Translations under genes and position numbers: made by a program | The notes under the pieces: model-generated | What the model was told of the DNA's origin: nothing | Seen by the model: only the letters and a program-made list of their open reading frames with translations | The model's database searches: none | From: Caryophanales bacterium | GTDB taxonomy: Bacteria; Bacillota; Bacilli; Bacillales; Amphibacillaceae | DNA length: 64,000 bases | Assembly: GCA_029257405.1 (NCBI GenBank) | Contig: JARIBO010000050.1 | Location: 83,630 to 147,629, forward strand | Direction: 5' to 3' | Shown: one piece after another, positions 1 through 9,548 of the stretch | How positions within the stretch are numbered: position 1 is the first letter of the stretch | Layout of the letters: each line of letters starts with the position of its first letter

Positions 1-459
1 TTAGCAGAAAAAACCTCGTCTATTGAAGAAGCTCGTGAATTACTTAAAGAAAACATTAAAAATGGTAAAGCATTACTTAAATTTAAGGAGTTTATAAAAA
101 ATCAATCAGGCGATCCAACTGTTATTGATAAACCTAATAAATTAAGTAAAGCAAAGTATAAAACAGAATTAATTTCAAATGAATCAGGGTATATTAAAGA
201 AATAACTGCAAATGAAATTGGAAAAGCTGCGATGATGCTAGGAGCAGGAAGAGAAAGAAAAGATTCGGTGATTAACTTAGCAGTAGGTCTTGTATTACAT
301 AAAAAAGTAGGCGATTTTGTTAAAGCAGGTGAATCTTTATTAACAATTCACTCTGAAGAAGAAGATGTTAAACTCATTAAAACAATTTTATTAAATAATA
401 TTATTTTAACTGAAGAAGTCGTTGAAAAACTGCCTTTAATATATGAAATAATTAAATAA
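1..459 (+). CDS. pdp: Pyrimidine-nucleoside phosphorylase, C-terminal part (5' end outside window)
   Basis: Reading frame 1 is open from base 1 to a TAA at 457-459, giving about 152 residues. They match the C-terminal region of thymidine/pyrimidine-nucleoside phosphorylase: the GAGR-x-RKDSVI motif followed by a swivelling beta-domain segment with alternating Gly and Val (LHKKVGDFVKAGE). The enzyme splits uridine, thymidine or deoxyuridine with phosphate into base and ribose-1-phosphate in the cytoplasm. The catalytic N-terminal part lies upstream of the window. lysA follows after a short gap with its own strong Shine-Dalgarno (SD) site. The internal ATG at 232 is not a real start because homology continues upstream of it. 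Confidence 0.9.
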   Translation, partial: LAEKTSSIEEARELLKENIKNGKALLKFKEFIKNQSGDPTVIDKPNKLSKAKYKTELISNESGYIKEITANEIGKAAMMLGAGRERKDSVINLAVGLVLHKKVGDFVKAGESLLTIHSEEEDVKLIKTILLNNIILTEEVVEKLPLIYEIIK

Positions 460-481
460 AAAAATTAATTTGGAGGTATAT

Positions 482-1792
482 ATGGTTATTTTAAATCATC
501 CGCATAAAGTAAATGAAAAAAATCATTTAATGATTGGTGGAAAAGACACAGTCGAAATAGCTAAAGAATATGGCACACCACTCTATGTTTATGATATTGA
601 ACTAGTTAGAAAGAACGCACGAATGTACGTTGATGCATTTGAAGAAGCGGGTGTTAAGGCTCAAGTAGCTTATGCAAGTAAAGCCTTTTCATCTATTGCA
701 ATATTAGAAGTTCTAAATGAAGAGAATTTGAGTTTAGATATCGTTTCTGAAGGTGAGTTATATACAGCGTTAAAAGCAGGTTTTCCACCTGAAAAAATTC
801 ACTTTCATGGTAATAATAAAAACCGTCGTGAGCTAGAAGCGGCAATCAAAGCAGGTATTGGCTGCATTATTATTGACAATTTTGATGAAATTAATTTATT
901 AGAAACTATCTTAGCAGAACAAAAAAAAGAAATTGATGTACTTATTAGAATTACACCAGGAATTGAGTCTGAAACACATAAATTTATTATGACTGGTAAT
1001 GAGGATTCAAAATTTGGATTTAATTTACAAAATGGACAAGCAGATAAAGCGTTTGAAATGCTAAAAAAACATGAAACAATTCATCTAATAGGTTTGCATA
1101 GTCATATAGGGTCTCAAATATTTTCAAGCGAAAGTTTTTTACTCGCAGTAGAAGCTTTGTTTTCGCTTGTAAGTAAATGGTTTGTAAGTGATAAGTTCAT
1201 TCCTAAAGTGATGAATTTTGGTGGTGGCTTTGGTATCAGGTATACAGAAAAAGATACACCGATGTCTTACAATTATTATGTAGAAGCAATTATTGAAGCA
1301 ACTATGAAAGAAGCAGAAAAAATCGGAATACCAATGCCAGAAATATGGATTGAACCTGGAAGGTCAATTGTAGGGGAAGCAGGCATTTCTCTTTATGAAG
1401 TTGGTTCACGAAAAACAATTGAAGGAGTAAGAAAATATATTTCAGTAGATGGTGGAATGAATGATAATATTCGTCCAGCACTTTACGATGCTAAATATGA
1501 AGCAATTTTAGCTAACCGTGTTCATGATGAAGAAAAAGAAGAAGTGTCAATTGCAGGTAAGTGCTGTGAATCAGGTGATATGCTGATTTGGGATTTACAA
1601 CTACCTATAGCAAAACCAGGTGATATTTTAGCAATGTTTTCAACAGGAGCCTATGGCTATTCTATGGCGAGTAATTATAATCGATTCGCTAAACCAGCAG
1701 TTGTTTTTGTAGAAAACGGCGAATCGCAATTAGTAGTTAAAAGAGAAACAAATGAAGATATCGTTAAAAATGACTTATCTTATTTAAACTGA
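482..1792 (+). CDS. lysA: Diaminopimelate decarboxylase
   Basis: PLP-dependent, cytoplasmic, last step of lysine synthesis: meso-diaminopimelate to L-lysine plus CO2. The alanine-racemase-like barrel begins near residue 20. The PLP lysine is K67 in AYASKAF, followed by HSHIGSQ, the phosphate-binding GGGFGI and the GKCCESGD active-site segment of the C-terminal beta domain. The 436-residue length is normal for the family. I chose ATG 482 because TGGAGG at 471-476 is ideally placed before it. A TTG at 470 is in frame but overlaps that SD site. It stands downstream of pdp without a visible terminator between them. Confidence 0.95.
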   Translation: MVILNHPHKVNEKNHLMIGGKDTVEIAKEYGTPLYVYDIELVRKNARMYVDAFEEAGVKAQVAYASKAFSSIAILEVLNEENLSLDIVSEGELYTALKAGFPPEKIHFHGNNKNRRELEAAIKAGIGCIIIDNFDEINLLETILAEQKKEIDVLIRITPGIESETHKFIMTGNEDSKFGFNLQNGQADKAFEMLKKHETIHLIGLHSHIGSQIFSSESFLLAVEALFSLVSKWFVSDKFIPKVMNFGGGFGIRYTEKDTPMSYNYYVEAIIEATMKEAEKIGIPMPEIWIEPGRSIVGEAGISLYEVGSRKTIEGVRKYISVDGGMNDNIRPALYDAKYEAILANRVHDEEKEEVSIAGKCCESGDMLIWDLQLPIAKPGDILAMFSTGAYGYSMASNYNRFAKPAVVFVENGESQLVVKRETNEDIVKNDLSYLN

Positions 1793-1802
1793 GTATTTTA
1801 CT

Positions 1803-1830
1803 TTTACTTATAGGTAAAATAGCGTATTAT
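1803..1830 (+). promoter_or_regulatory. Possible sigma-A promoter for ppiB
   Basis: TTTACT (1803-1808), a 16-base spacer and TATTAT (1825-1830) lie 33 bases before the ppiB start. The -35 is a weak 4/6 match. The site follows the lysA stop closely. Confidence 0.35.
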
Positions 1831-1863
1831 AGACATATAAATTGAAGTTAGGGAGATATTAAT

Positions 1864-2295
1864 ATGCAAAAAGGTTACTTTGAGTTAGAAAATGGTAATA
1901 AGATTGAATTTGAATTATATGAAGAAGAAGCGCCAAATACAGTAAAAAACTTCGTTGATTTAATTAACGATAAATTTTATGATGGTTTAACTTTCCACCG
2001 TGTTATTCCTGGATTTGTTAGTCAGGGTGGATGTCCTACAGGAACTGGTACTGGCGGTAGTGGAAAAACAATCAAATGTGAAACAGAAGGAAATCCACAT
2101 AAACATGAAGAAGGATCGCTTTCAATGGCTCATGCAGGAAAAGACACAGGAAGCTCGCAGTTCTTTATCGTTCATGCACCTCAACCACATTTAGATGGTG
2201 TTCATACTGTTTTTGGTAAAGTAACATCAGGCATTGAACATGCAAAAGCAATGTCAAATGGTGATGTAATGAAAGAAGTAAGAATTACTAACTAA
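1864..2295 (+). CDS. ppiB: Cyclophilin-type peptidyl-prolyl cis-trans isomerase
   Basis: Cytoplasmic cyclophilin that speeds cis-trans isomerisation at proline bonds. The 143 residues carry the cyclophilin core: [13 protein letters not shown] with the catalytic Arg, the GSSQFFI segment, and HTVFGKV near the C-terminus. There is no signal peptide or lipobox, so it is the soluble bacterial form rather than PrsA-like. An AGGGAGA SD site precedes ATG 1864. It sits alone between lysA and an M50-like protease gene. Confidence 0.93.
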   Translation: MQKGYFELENGNKIEFELYEEEAPNTVKNFVDLINDKFYDGLTFHRVIPGFVSQGGCPTGTGTGGSGKTIKCETEGNPHKHEEGSLSMAHAGKDTGSSQFFIVHAPQPHLDGVHTVFGKVTSGIEHAKAMSNGDVMKEVRITN

Positions 2296-2321
2296 ACATA
2301 CATTAATTAGGATGTGTTAAA

Positions 2322-2762
2322 ATGTTTATTAATTTAATCTTTCTCATCTTAGTTATTGTACCTATAAGTTTATTCATTCATGAACTCGGTCATCTTTTAG
2401 GAGCTAAATTCCTTAAAGCTGATCGAGTTACTATTTATCTTGGAGCAGGTAGAAAACTTTTTACATTATCATTTAAAAAGATGACATTAAATCTTTCTTT
2501 ATTAATCATGTTTAATGCTCATACTCAAAGTGAAAGAAAGCAAAACTTTACAAATAAAGAACTTGCATTTATTACAATGATGGGGCCTTTATTTAGTTTA
2601 ATTTTCACAGGGGTTTTTAGTCTATTATTTATTATCACAACATCAGAATTAATTTTTTATTTCTTTTTGTTTAATTTATGGTTAGCTGTAATCAATCTAG
2701 TCCCATTTAAAACAAAAAATCAAAAATCAGATGGATATTTAATCTGGAATTTATTAAAATAG
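2322..2762 (+). CDS. Small M50-family (site-2-protease-like) membrane metalloprotease
   Basis: A 146-residue integral membrane protein with three or four hydrophobic stretches. The first carries HELGH (H20-H24), the zinc HExxH motif of M50 proteases. Near the C-terminus NLVPF and the SDG segment (Asp about 137) match the second motif of the family (NxxP...DG). This suggests an intramembrane zinc protease with a membrane-embedded active site. The substrate is unknown. It is much shorter than RseP or SpoIVFB and lacks PDZ or CBS domains. The gap to ppiB is 26 bases, so co-transcription is possible. Family assignment is good; activity is inferred. Confidence 0.75.
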   Translation: MFINLIFLILVIVPISLFIHELGHLLGAKFLKADRVTIYLGAGRKLFTLSFKKMTLNLSLLIMFNAHTQSERKQNFTNKELAFITMMGPLFSLIFTGVFSLLFIITTSELIFYFFLFNLWLAVINLVPFKTKNQKSDGYLIWNLLK

Positions 2763-2897
2763 AATTAAATTAAGATGTATTTGTTAATCAAGTAATATGT
2801 AATAATAGGTCAAAAACAATTACATAATAGATTTAAATGCATTTACTTATGACTGATTTTATAAAAGTATGAATAAATGTATTTTGAATTAACTCTT

Positions 2898-2935
2898 GAA
2901 ACCAGACCTAAAGGTCTGGTTTCAATGTTTTTATT
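2898..2935 (+). terminator. Intrinsic terminator downstream of the M50 gene
   Basis: A perfect 11-bp stem (2898-2908 with 2913-2923, arms GAAACCAGACC and its complement) with a TAAA loop is followed by a moderately T-rich tail. It separates the M50 gene from scpA. The rest of the 2763-3002 gap is AT-rich and shows no gene. Confidence 0.75.
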
Positions 2936-3002
2936 AAAACATTAAAATCCTTAACATTTATGATGAATTCTAATAAATATGCTTTCCGAGAAGGAGTTAA
3001 TT

Positions 3003-3740
3003 ATGAATCAAGGTTATAAAGTTAAAACAGATATCTTTGAAGGTCCTCTTGATTTGTTACTTCATTTAATTAAACAATACGAAATTGATATTTATGATAT
3101 TCCAATGACTGAGATTACTCATCAATATATGCAATTTATTAATCAAATGAAAAATATTCAATTAGATATAGCAAGCGAATATTTAGTTATGGCAGCAACT
3201 CTACTTTCTATAAAAAGTAAGATGCTGTTACCAAAAAAAGAAATAGATTCTGAGGATGAATATACTGAAGATCCGCGTGAAGAACTGATTGAGCGTTTAA
3301 TTGAATATCGAAAATATAAAGAAATTGCAAATCAGTTAAAAGATAAAGAGTTAGAAGAAAATACGATTTATACAAGAGCTCCAATTGATTTTAAAAATAT
3401 ATTGAACAAACCTCAAGTAACAAAAGGAAATGTTTCCATTTATGATATGCTTTCAGCATTAGAAACGGTTTATTTAAGGAAAGAATGGAATCAACCACTA
3501 GACACTAAAATTAATCGCAGTGAAATATCTGTTAAGGAAAGTATGACGCATATAAAAGAATATATAAAAGACAAAAATAAACGCGTAAAATTTAGTGAAT
3601 TATTTCAAATTCCAAAAAAAATATATATTATAACAACATTTTTAGCAATTTTAGAACTGATGAAACAAAATGAAGTTGCATGTAAACAAGATGAACAATT
3701 TAGTGAAATTTATATTAATTTATTGGAGGAGACGTCATGA
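3003..3740 (+). CDS. scpA: Segregation and condensation protein A
   Basis: Kleisin subunit of the bacterial SMC condensin; it bridges the SMC heads with ScpB and promotes chromosome condensation and segregation. The N-terminal FEGPLDLLLHLI motif is diagnostic, followed by the KSKMLLP segment and a C-terminal winged-helix region. It is 245 residues when started at ATG 3003, which has AGAAGGAG seven bases upstream; an ATG at 2979 precedes that SD site and was not chosen. The 4-base overlap with scpB implies translational coupling. Confidence 0.94.
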   Translation: MNQGYKVKTDIFEGPLDLLLHLIKQYEIDIYDIPMTEITHQYMQFINQMKNIQLDIASEYLVMAATLLSIKSKMLLPKKEIDSEDEYTEDPREELIERLIEYRKYKEIANQLKDKELEENTIYTRAPIDFKNILNKPQVTKGNVSIYDMLSALETVYLRKEWNQPLDTKINRSEISVKESMTHIKEYIKDKNKRVKFSELFQIPKKIYIITTFLAILELMKQNEVACKQDEQFSEIYINLLEETS

Positions 3741-4315
3741 ATAAACCTAAATTAAAAGCAGTTACTGAAGGTTTATTGTTTTCATCTGGTCATGAAGGTA
3801 TATCAAACAAACAAATTAGTGAAGTTTTAGAAGTGTCACAATCTGAAGTTAATAATCTAATTAATGAATTGATTGATGATTATGACGAAATCGATAGAGG
3901 GATAAAGATTTCTCAATCACAAGATATTTACTATTTAACAACAAAATCTGAACATAATATATATTACAAACGAATGTTACAGTCACCAAACCATGCTAGG
4001 CTGTCGCAAGCTGCTCTTGAAACTTTAGCGATTATAGCCTACAACCAACCCATCACGCGTGTTGAAATTGAAGAAATTAGGGGAGTAAACAGTGACCGTG
4101 CTGTTCAAACATTAATTGCGCGTTCATTAATAGAAGAAAAAGGTAGAAAGAAATCTGTTGGTAAACCCGTATTATTTGGTACATCAATTGATTTTTTAAC
4201 TTTCTTTGGTCTAAGTACAATTGATGAATTACCGAATTTGCCAACTAATGTAAATGAAGATATTGCTCGTAAAGAAGCAGATTTATTTTTTGAAACGTTA
4301 AAAAATAATGAATAA
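3737..4315 (+). CDS. scpB: Segregation and condensation protein B
   Basis: Partner of ScpA in the SMC-ScpAB complex. The 192 residues form two winged-helix domains; typical ScpB segments ALETLAIIAYNQPITR and IEEIRGVNSDRAVQTL are visible at about residues 92-125. GGAGGAG lies just before ATG 3737, inside the end of scpA. Length is normal for Bacillales. A promoter and about 160 bases of AT-rich sequence separate it from rluB. Confidence 0.94.
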   Translation: MNKPKLKAVTEGLLFSSGHEGISNKQISEVLEVSQSEVNNLINELIDDYDEIDRGIKISQSQDIYYLTTKSEHNIYYKRMLQSPNHARLSQAALETLAIIAYNQPITRVEIEEIRGVNSDRAVQTLIARSLIEEKGRKKSVGKPVLFGTSIDFLTFFGLSTIDELPNLPTNVNEDIARKEADLFFETLKNNE

Positions 4316-4399
4316 AATGAAACAAATATAGTATAAATTCATTTATAAGTAAATCTTGTGTAAAAACATTCTTTTAATTGGACGTACAGTAAGAGTGCT

Positions 4400-4408
4400 T
4401 GCTATACT
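4400..4408 (+). promoter_or_regulatory. Extended -10 promoter for rluB
   Basis: TGC followed directly by TATACT (4403-4408) forms an extended -10 element. TTGGAC at 4378-4383 resembles a -35 but sits 19 bases away, which is long. The element is about 70 bases before rluB. Confidence 0.45.
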
Positions 4409-4476
4409 ACATAATGATTGAGGTATTTTAAAAAAATAATTAAATATAGATAAATATAATAAGAAGTGGTGATAAG

Positions 4477-5220
4477 ATGTCTGATTCATTAGAAAGAGTT
4501 CAAAAGATTATTGCACAAAGTGGACTAACTTCTCGTAGAAAAGCAGAAGATTTAATTAGAGATGGTAGAGTGCAAGTTAATCAAGAAACTATTACAGAAC
4601 TTGGAACAAAAGTATCTTCAAAAGATGAAGTATCTGTAGATGGGATACCTTTAGATAAAGAAAAATTAGTGTATTATCTTTTGTATAAACCAAGAGGTGT
4701 TATATCAAGTGTTAGCGACGATAAAGAGCGTGAAGTTGTTTTAGATCTCATGATGAATGTGGAAGAACGTATATTCCCTATTGGTCGATTAGATTATAAT
4801 ACTTCAGGTGCATTACTTTTAACAAACGACGGGGAGTTTGCTAACTTGTTAATGCATCCACGTTATGAAATGGAGAAAATTTATGTCGCACGATTAGAAG
4901 GCATTCCAACTACTGCACAACTAGAACAGCTTAAAACAGGTGTTTATGATGATGGTGATATATTAAAAGCAGTTAATCACCGCGTTTTATCAATAGATAA
5001 AAAGAAAGATACAATGATTATTGAAATTAAATTACAAGAAGGAAAAAATAGACACATTCACAGAATGATGGAAGGCATAGGATTTCCTGTTAATAAATTA
5101 AAACGAGAAAAATTTAGTTTTATAACACTTAAAGGATTACAACCAGGTCAACATCGCCCATTAACTTTTGATGAAATTAAAGAGTTAAGAGAGCTCGCTC
5201 TAGAAAACTCAGAAAAATAA
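4477..5220 (+). CDS. rluB: 23S rRNA pseudouridine synthase, RluB type
   Basis: Isomerises a uridine in 23S rRNA helix 89 to pseudouridine in the cytoplasm. An S4 RNA-binding domain spans about residues 5-65 (ERVQKIIAQSGLTSRRKAE). The RsuA/RluB catalytic domain follows, with the catalytic Asp in GRLDYNTSGALLLTNDG and the C-terminal GKNRHIHRMME motif. The 247-residue length is typical. The SD is a weak GTGGTGAT. Position after scpAB and before resA matches Bacillus and Staphylococcus. Confidence 0.92.
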   Translation: MSDSLERVQKIIAQSGLTSRRKAEDLIRDGRVQVNQETITELGTKVSSKDEVSVDGIPLDKEKLVYYLLYKPRGVISSVSDDKEREVVLDLMMNVEERIFPIGRLDYNTSGALLLTNDGEFANLLMHPRYEMEKIYVARLEGIPTTAQLEQLKTGVYDDGDILKAVNHRVLSIDKKKDTMIIEIKLQEGKNRHIHRMMEGIGFPVNKLKREKFSFITLKGLQPGQHRPLTFDEIKELRELALENSEK

Positions 5221-5247
5221 TAGAGTGTTTTTTTAGGAGGAAGAATT

Positions 5248-5823
5248 TTGGGGTTAGATAAAGTCAGAGAAAAGAAAAAGAAAAAAATGAGAAATCGATA
5301 TATATATAGAGCTTCAATTATTGCGCTTTTAGCAGCAGCTGTTATATACGCCCTTGTGACGAACTTAAAAGCAGATAAAGTTACTAATCATGATATCGGG
5401 GATGAAGCACCAAATTTCGAACTTATGCAAATTAATAAACAAAATGATCAAGAGAAAATAAAATTAAGTGAATTAGAAGGAAAAGGAATCATGCTTAATT
5501 TCTGGGGAACATGGTGTGCTCCTTGTCGAGAAGAAATGCCATATATGGAATCTTTATATCCAGAATATAAAGAAAAAGGCGTCGAGATTATCGCAGTAAA
5601 TCTTGATCAGAGTGAATTAAAAGTAGATCAATTTATTAATGAATTTGATTTAACTTTCCCAGTACCACATGATACAAGAGATGAAGTAAGAGAACTATAT
5701 GGTATTGGCCCATTACCAAGTACTGTTTTTATTGATCCAGAGGGCGTTATTAACGATATAGTCATAGGTGGATTAACCTTAGATCGCTTAGAAGGACATT
5801 TAAACGAAATTCAACCTAAGTAA
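5248..5823 (+). CDS. resA: Membrane-anchored thiol-disulfide oxidoreductase for cytochrome c maturation
   Basis: Thioredoxin-fold protein tethered outside the membrane that reduces the CxxC of apocytochrome c before haem attachment. A lysine-rich start and one hydrophobic anchor (about residues 20-40) precede the domain; the active site is GTWCAPC (C90 and C93). The conserved cis-proline segment GIGPLPST is present. The start is TTG 5248, with AGGAGG at 5235-5240 seven bases upstream. It is first in resA-resB-resC, which would mature the QcrC cytochrome encoded at 40 kb. Confidence 0.92.
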   Translation: MGLDKVREKKKKKMRNRYIYRASIIALLAAAVIYALVTNLKADKVTNHDIGDEAPNFELMQINKQNDQEKIKLSELEGKGIMLNFWGTWCAPCREEMPYMESLYPEYKEKGVEIIAVNLDQSELKVDQFINEFDLTFPVPHDTRDEVRELYGIGPLPSTVFIDPEGVINDIVIGGLTLDRLEGHLNEIQPK

Positions 5824-5842
5824 TAAATTGTGGGGGATTAAA

Positions 5843-7483
5843 TTGGATAAAATAAAATGTGAATGTGGTCATATTAACCCAGAAGGAACTGTGCTTTGTG
5901 AAGCGTGCGGTAAACCTGTAGAGGGTAACCAGCATATTGAAGGTAATGAGGATAAAAAATTATTAAATATGCGCTATGATGGAAGTGCTAGAAGATCACA
6001 AACTTATAATACAAGAATCGTGGACCGAATTTGGACGTTTTTTTCATCAGTTAAAGTTGGTATTTGGTTAATTGTTCTTGCCTTACTTGGAAGCGGGATA
6101 GGAACAATATTCCCTCAAGAAATGTATATACCTGCTGAAGCTCCAGATAGAAATCCTGCTGTTTTCTATGAAGATTATTACGGAATTGCGGGAAAAATTT
6201 ATTACCAATTAGGTTTCCACGATTTATATAGTTCATGGTGGTATTTATTATTAATTGCTTTAATTGGTATTTCATTAGTTATTTGTAGTTTAGATAGATT
6301 TATACCTTTACGAAGAGCTTTAAAATTACAAAAACCAAAGCGTCACGAGCACTTTTTAACAAGACAACGTTTGTATAGTAAAAGTGAAAATATAACAGAA
6401 GAAGAAAAACAAACGATTGTTGATAGACTTAAAAAACAACGTTATAAAATTGTAGAAGAAGACGGTTATGTTTTAGCAGAAAAGGGTAGATTTTCGCGTT
6501 GGGGCCCTTATGTGAATCACATTGGACTAATTATTATATTACTAGCTGCTTTACTTAGAATTACACCATTCTTTTATTTAGATGAATACGTATGGGTACG
6601 TGAAGGAGAAGAAATAATTATTCCTGGTACTGAAAATGAGTATTATATAGAAAATGAAAAATTCACTTTAGACGTCTATGACAAAGATGATCCCAAATTT
6701 AAAGATGCACTTGAAAAAACAGGCGAAGTTCATAAAGGATATACAACTGATGTTAAAATATCAAAAGTTAAAGATGACGCTGTTGTAGGTGCTGCTGATG
6801 AATTAGAAGTTATTAAAAAAGATCAAATTATGATGAATCATCCTGTTAAATTTGATGGATATACATTGTATCAATCAGGTTTCCAGGAAAATGAATTTAA
6901 AACGATGTATTTTGATGTTGTAGAAACAAGCGATGAAAATGCTGAACCACTAGGTGATATCGAAGTGGATTTACGAAATCCAGAGCAAACGTATGAATTA
7001 GATAATGGCGTTCGGATACAATTGGACCAATATTATCCTGATTATGCTTTAGAAGATGGGGAACCTATTACAAAAACAAAATATCCTAGAAATCCAGCAT
7101 TTGTATTTAGTGTTTATCCTCCAGGAAGTGATGAAGGAGAACTTAGTTTCTTAGGTATTGGACAAAATATTGATCCTACTGGAGAAAATGAGTATCAAAT
7201 GGTTATGAATAAAATGCCTGATACATTATATGTAAGTGGTATAACAGTAAGAAGAGATTACACTTTACCTTTATTTGTTATTGGTGCAGCAATCTTTATG
7301 ATCGGTGTTATTCAAGGAATGTACTGGCAACATCGTCGAATTTGGTTAAATCCAAAAGATGGTAACTTACTCGTAGCAGCACATACAAATAAAAACTGGT
7401 TTGGTGTTAAAAACGAAATAGAAAAAGCGATTGAAGGAACCAACGTCACGATGGTTGAAGATCAACAAGAATTAGATAAATAA
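5843..7483 (+). CDS. resB: Cytochrome c biogenesis protein ResB (Ccs1 family)
   Basis: System II haem-lyase component. The protein begins with a short zinc-ribbon-like segment (CECGHINPEG...CEACG) that Bacillus ResB also carries. About four membrane segments follow, with a large extracytoplasmic domain between roughly residues 240 and 470 and a final helix near 490. I chose TTG 5843 because GGGGG at 5832-5836 is placed correctly before it; the upstream TTG at 5828 has no SD. This gives 546 residues. It follows resA by 19 bases and precedes resC by 21 bases. Confidence 0.92.
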   Translation: MDKIKCECGHINPEGTVLCEACGKPVEGNQHIEGNEDKKLLNMRYDGSARRSQTYNTRIVDRIWTFFSSVKVGIWLIVLALLGSGIGTIFPQEMYIPAEAPDRNPAVFYEDYYGIAGKIYYQLGFHDLYSSWWYLLLIALIGISLVICSLDRFIPLRRALKLQKPKRHEHFLTRQRLYSKSENITEEEKQTIVDRLKKQRYKIVEEDGYVLAEKGRFSRWGPYVNHIGLIIILLAALLRITPFFYLDEYVWVREGEEIIIPGTENEYYIENEKFTLDVYDKDDPKFKDALEKTGEVHKGYTTDVKISKVKDDAVVGAADELEVIKKDQIMMNHPVKFDGYTLYQSGFQENEFKTMYFDVVETSDENAEPLGDIEVDLRNPEQTYELDNGVRIQLDQYYPDYALEDGEPITKTKYPRNPAFVFSVYPPGSDEGELSFLGIGQNIDPTGENEYQMVMNKMPDTLYVSGITVRRDYTLPLFVIGAAIFMIGVIQGMYWQHRRIWLNPKDGNLLVAAHTNKNWFGVKNEIEKAIEGTNVTMVEDQQELDK

Positions 7484-7504
7484 TTATTTGAAGGAGTGTT
7501 TTAA

Positions 7505-8731
7505 TTGACCAGTACAATGAGTACGAGTATTCTTACGTTTTACGTTATTTCAATTGTTCTTTATTTAGTTGCTACATTGTTCTTTGGAGCAACAGTTCGA
7601 GATAAAAACAGTAAATCTAAATCTCAAACAAAAAAAAGCAAAGCTGGAAAAATTGGAATCACATTAACGATAGTTGGTTTTTCTACACATATTGTCTATT
7701 TTATCTTGCGTTGGATAGCAAGTGGGCATGCACCTGTAAGTAATATGTTCGAATTTGTTACATTCTTAGGAATGAGTATTGTATTTGCATTTATCATACT
7801 TTACTTTATTTATAAATTGGACATTTTAGGTGTTTTCGCTTTACCTGTTGCTTTGATGATACTCGCATATGCAAGTATGTTCCCAACAGATATATCGCCA
7901 CTCGTTCCATCATTACAAAGTCCGTGGTTATATATTCACGTTACAACTGTTTCTTTAGCACAAGGAATATTAGCGATAAGTTTTGTAGCAGGTTTGATAT
8001 ACTTAATCGCAACAATCGATCAAACAGTTAGAAATAAAAAAACAACTTGGTTAGAAATCATTATGATTAGTATATTTTTAGTAATTGGTTTTGTAGTTTC
8101 ATCAAGTGCATTTAATTTAATGGATTATGAGGTTCAATTCGAATATACTGAAGAAATTCAAGGGCAAGAACAACTTTTAGTTGCTGATTATCATATGCCA
8201 GCTATTGCAGGTGTGCAAAGTGATAAAAATCCAACTACGTTAACCGAAGGAAAAATGACTCCATTAATTAGTACACCAAATTGGATGCAAGGAGCAGATT
8301 CTGCTCGTAAGTTTAATAGTGTTCTTTGGTCATTTTTAACTGGAGGAGTCCTTTATCTAATTGCTCGATTAGCTTTACGTAAACGTGTAAGTGCAGCAAT
8401 TAAACCATTCTTAAGAAACATAAATACTGATTTAGTTGATGAAGTAACTTATCGTTCTGTCGCAATTGGTTTCCCAGTATTTACATTAGGTGGGCTTATT
8501 TTCGCTTCTATATGGGCACAAATTGCTTGGGATAGATTCTGGGGATGGGATCCAAAAGAAGTATGGGCATTAATAACATTCTTCTTTTACGCAGCTTTCC
8601 TTCACTTACGCTTATCGAGAGGTTGGCACGGTGAAAAATCAGCATGGCTAGCAGTAATTGGTTTTGCAATTATTATGTTTAATATAATCGTTGTAAACTT
8701 AGTACTTGCAGGCTTACATTCATACGCTTAA
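7505..8731 (+). CDS. resC: Cytochrome c biogenesis protein ResC (CcsA/CcsB family)
   Basis: Multi-pass membrane protein that carries haem and joins it to apocytochrome c together with ResB. The tryptophan-rich WWD haem-handling motif is clear near the C-terminus ([13 protein letters not shown]), flanked by several membrane helices and conserved histidines. Length is 408 residues. The start is TTG 7505 with GAAGGAGTG upstream, so all three genes of this operon use TTG. A perfect terminator follows at once. Confidence 0.93.
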   Translation: MTSTMSTSILTFYVISIVLYLVATLFFGATVRDKNSKSKSQTKKSKAGKIGITLTIVGFSTHIVYFILRWIASGHAPVSNMFEFVTFLGMSIVFAFIILYFIYKLDILGVFALPVALMILAYASMFPTDISPLVPSLQSPWLYIHVTTVSLAQGILAISFVAGLIYLIATIDQTVRNKKTTWLEIIMISIFLVIGFVVSSSAFNLMDYEVQFEYTEEIQGQEQLLVADYHMPAIAGVQSDKNPTTLTEGKMTPLISTPNWMQGADSARKFNSVLWSFLTGGVLYLIARLALRKRVSAAIKPFLRNINTDLVDEVTYRSVAIGFPVFTLGGLIFASIWAQIAWDRFWGWDPKEVWALITFFFYAAFLHLRLSRGWHGEKSAWLAVIGFAIIMFNIIVVNLVLAGLHSYA

Positions 8732-8734
8732 TAT

Positions 8735-8773
8735 AAAAAACATGACATATTTGATATATGTCATGTTTTTTCT
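8735..8773 (+). terminator. Strong intrinsic terminator after resABC
   Basis: A perfect 16-bp stem (8735-8750 with 8756-8771; arms AAAAAACATGACATAT and complement) with a 5-base loop ends in six T. It separates resABC from resDE, so the two groups can be transcribed independently. Confidence 0.9.
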
Positions 8774-8780
8774 TATACAT

Positions 8781-8809
8781 TTGTGAACATATCATTTATA
8801 CTAGATAAT
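8781..8809 (+). promoter_or_regulatory. Sigma-A-type promoter for resDE
   Basis: TTGTGA (8781-8786), a 17-base spacer and GATAAT (8804-8809) lie just after the resC terminator and 26 bases before resD. Confidence 0.5.
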
Positions 8810-8834
8810 AGGTAAATTAAGGGGGGGTACATAA

Positions 8835-9548
8835 ATGGATGAAACTAAGACAATATTAGTCGTAGATGACGAAGAAAGAATTAGGCGTTTAATCCGTATG
8901 TATTTAGAAAGAGATGAATTTATAGTAGAAGAAGCTGAAAATGGTGAAATAGCTTTAGAAAAAGCATTAAAAAAAGATTATGATGTTATATTACTAGATG
9001 TGATGATGCCAGTTATGGATGGTATCGAAATGTGTGAAGCACTCAGAGAAGAAAAAAACACACCAGTTATTATGTTAACAGCAAAAGGTGAGGAATCAAA
9101 TCGTGTGCAAGGATTTGAAGTAGGTGCTGATGATTATATAGTTAAACCATTTAGTCCACGTGAAGTTGTTTTACGCGTTAAAGCAGTTTTACGTCGTACA
9201 CAAAATTTAAATGTAGGTAATAATAATCATGCAAATAATCTTATTGTCTTTCCGGATTTAACGATTGATTTAGACGCTTACCGTGTCACGTCTAGAGATA
9301 CAGATATTAGTTTAACACCTAAAGAGTATGAATTACTTGTATTTTTAGCACAATCTCCTGACAAAGTGTTTAAACGAGAAGATTTATTAAAAGAAGTATG
9401 GCAATATGAATTTTTTGGTGATTTAAGAACGGTTGACACGCATGTGAAACGTTTAAGAGAGAAATTAACAAATGTATCTAAAGACGCCGCACAGATGATT
9501 GTTACTGTTTGGGGTGTAGGATATAAACTTGAAGTAGATGATGAATAA
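8835..9548 (+). CDS. resD: Response regulator ResD/SrrA (OmpR family)
   Basis: DNA-binding regulator of respiration and oxygen-limitation genes. The receiver domain (about residues 5-120) has the acidic pocket D11-D12, the phosphoacceptor D55 (VILLDVMMP) and K105-region VKPF. The OmpR winged helix (about 140-235) ends in the typical RTVDTHVKRLREK and VWGVGYK segments. A GGGGGGG SD precedes ATG 8835. It overlaps resE by one base. Its position beside resABC matches B. subtilis; the same pair is named SrrAB in Staphylococcus. Confidence 0.93.
   Translation: MDETKTILVVDDEERIRRLIRMYLERDEFIVEEAENGEIALEKALKKDYDVILLDVMMPVMDGIEMCEALREEKNTPVIMLTAKGEESNRVQGFEVGADDYIVKPFSPREVVLRVKAVLRRTQNLNVGNNNHANNLIVFPDLTIDLDAYRVTSRDTDISLTPKEYELLVFLAQSPDKVFKREDLLKEVWQYEFFGDLRTVDTHVKRLREKLTNVSKDAAQMIVTVWGVGYKLEVDDE

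Noticed and set aside
1796..1820. Hairpin after lysA
   Set aside because: A 7-bp AT-only stem with a long loop and no T tract; too weak to call a terminator, and it overlaps a possible promoter.
8781..8800. Rex-like site at the resD promoter
   Set aside because: Only one TTGTGA half-site is seen, and it doubles as the -35 hexamer; the second half is missing.
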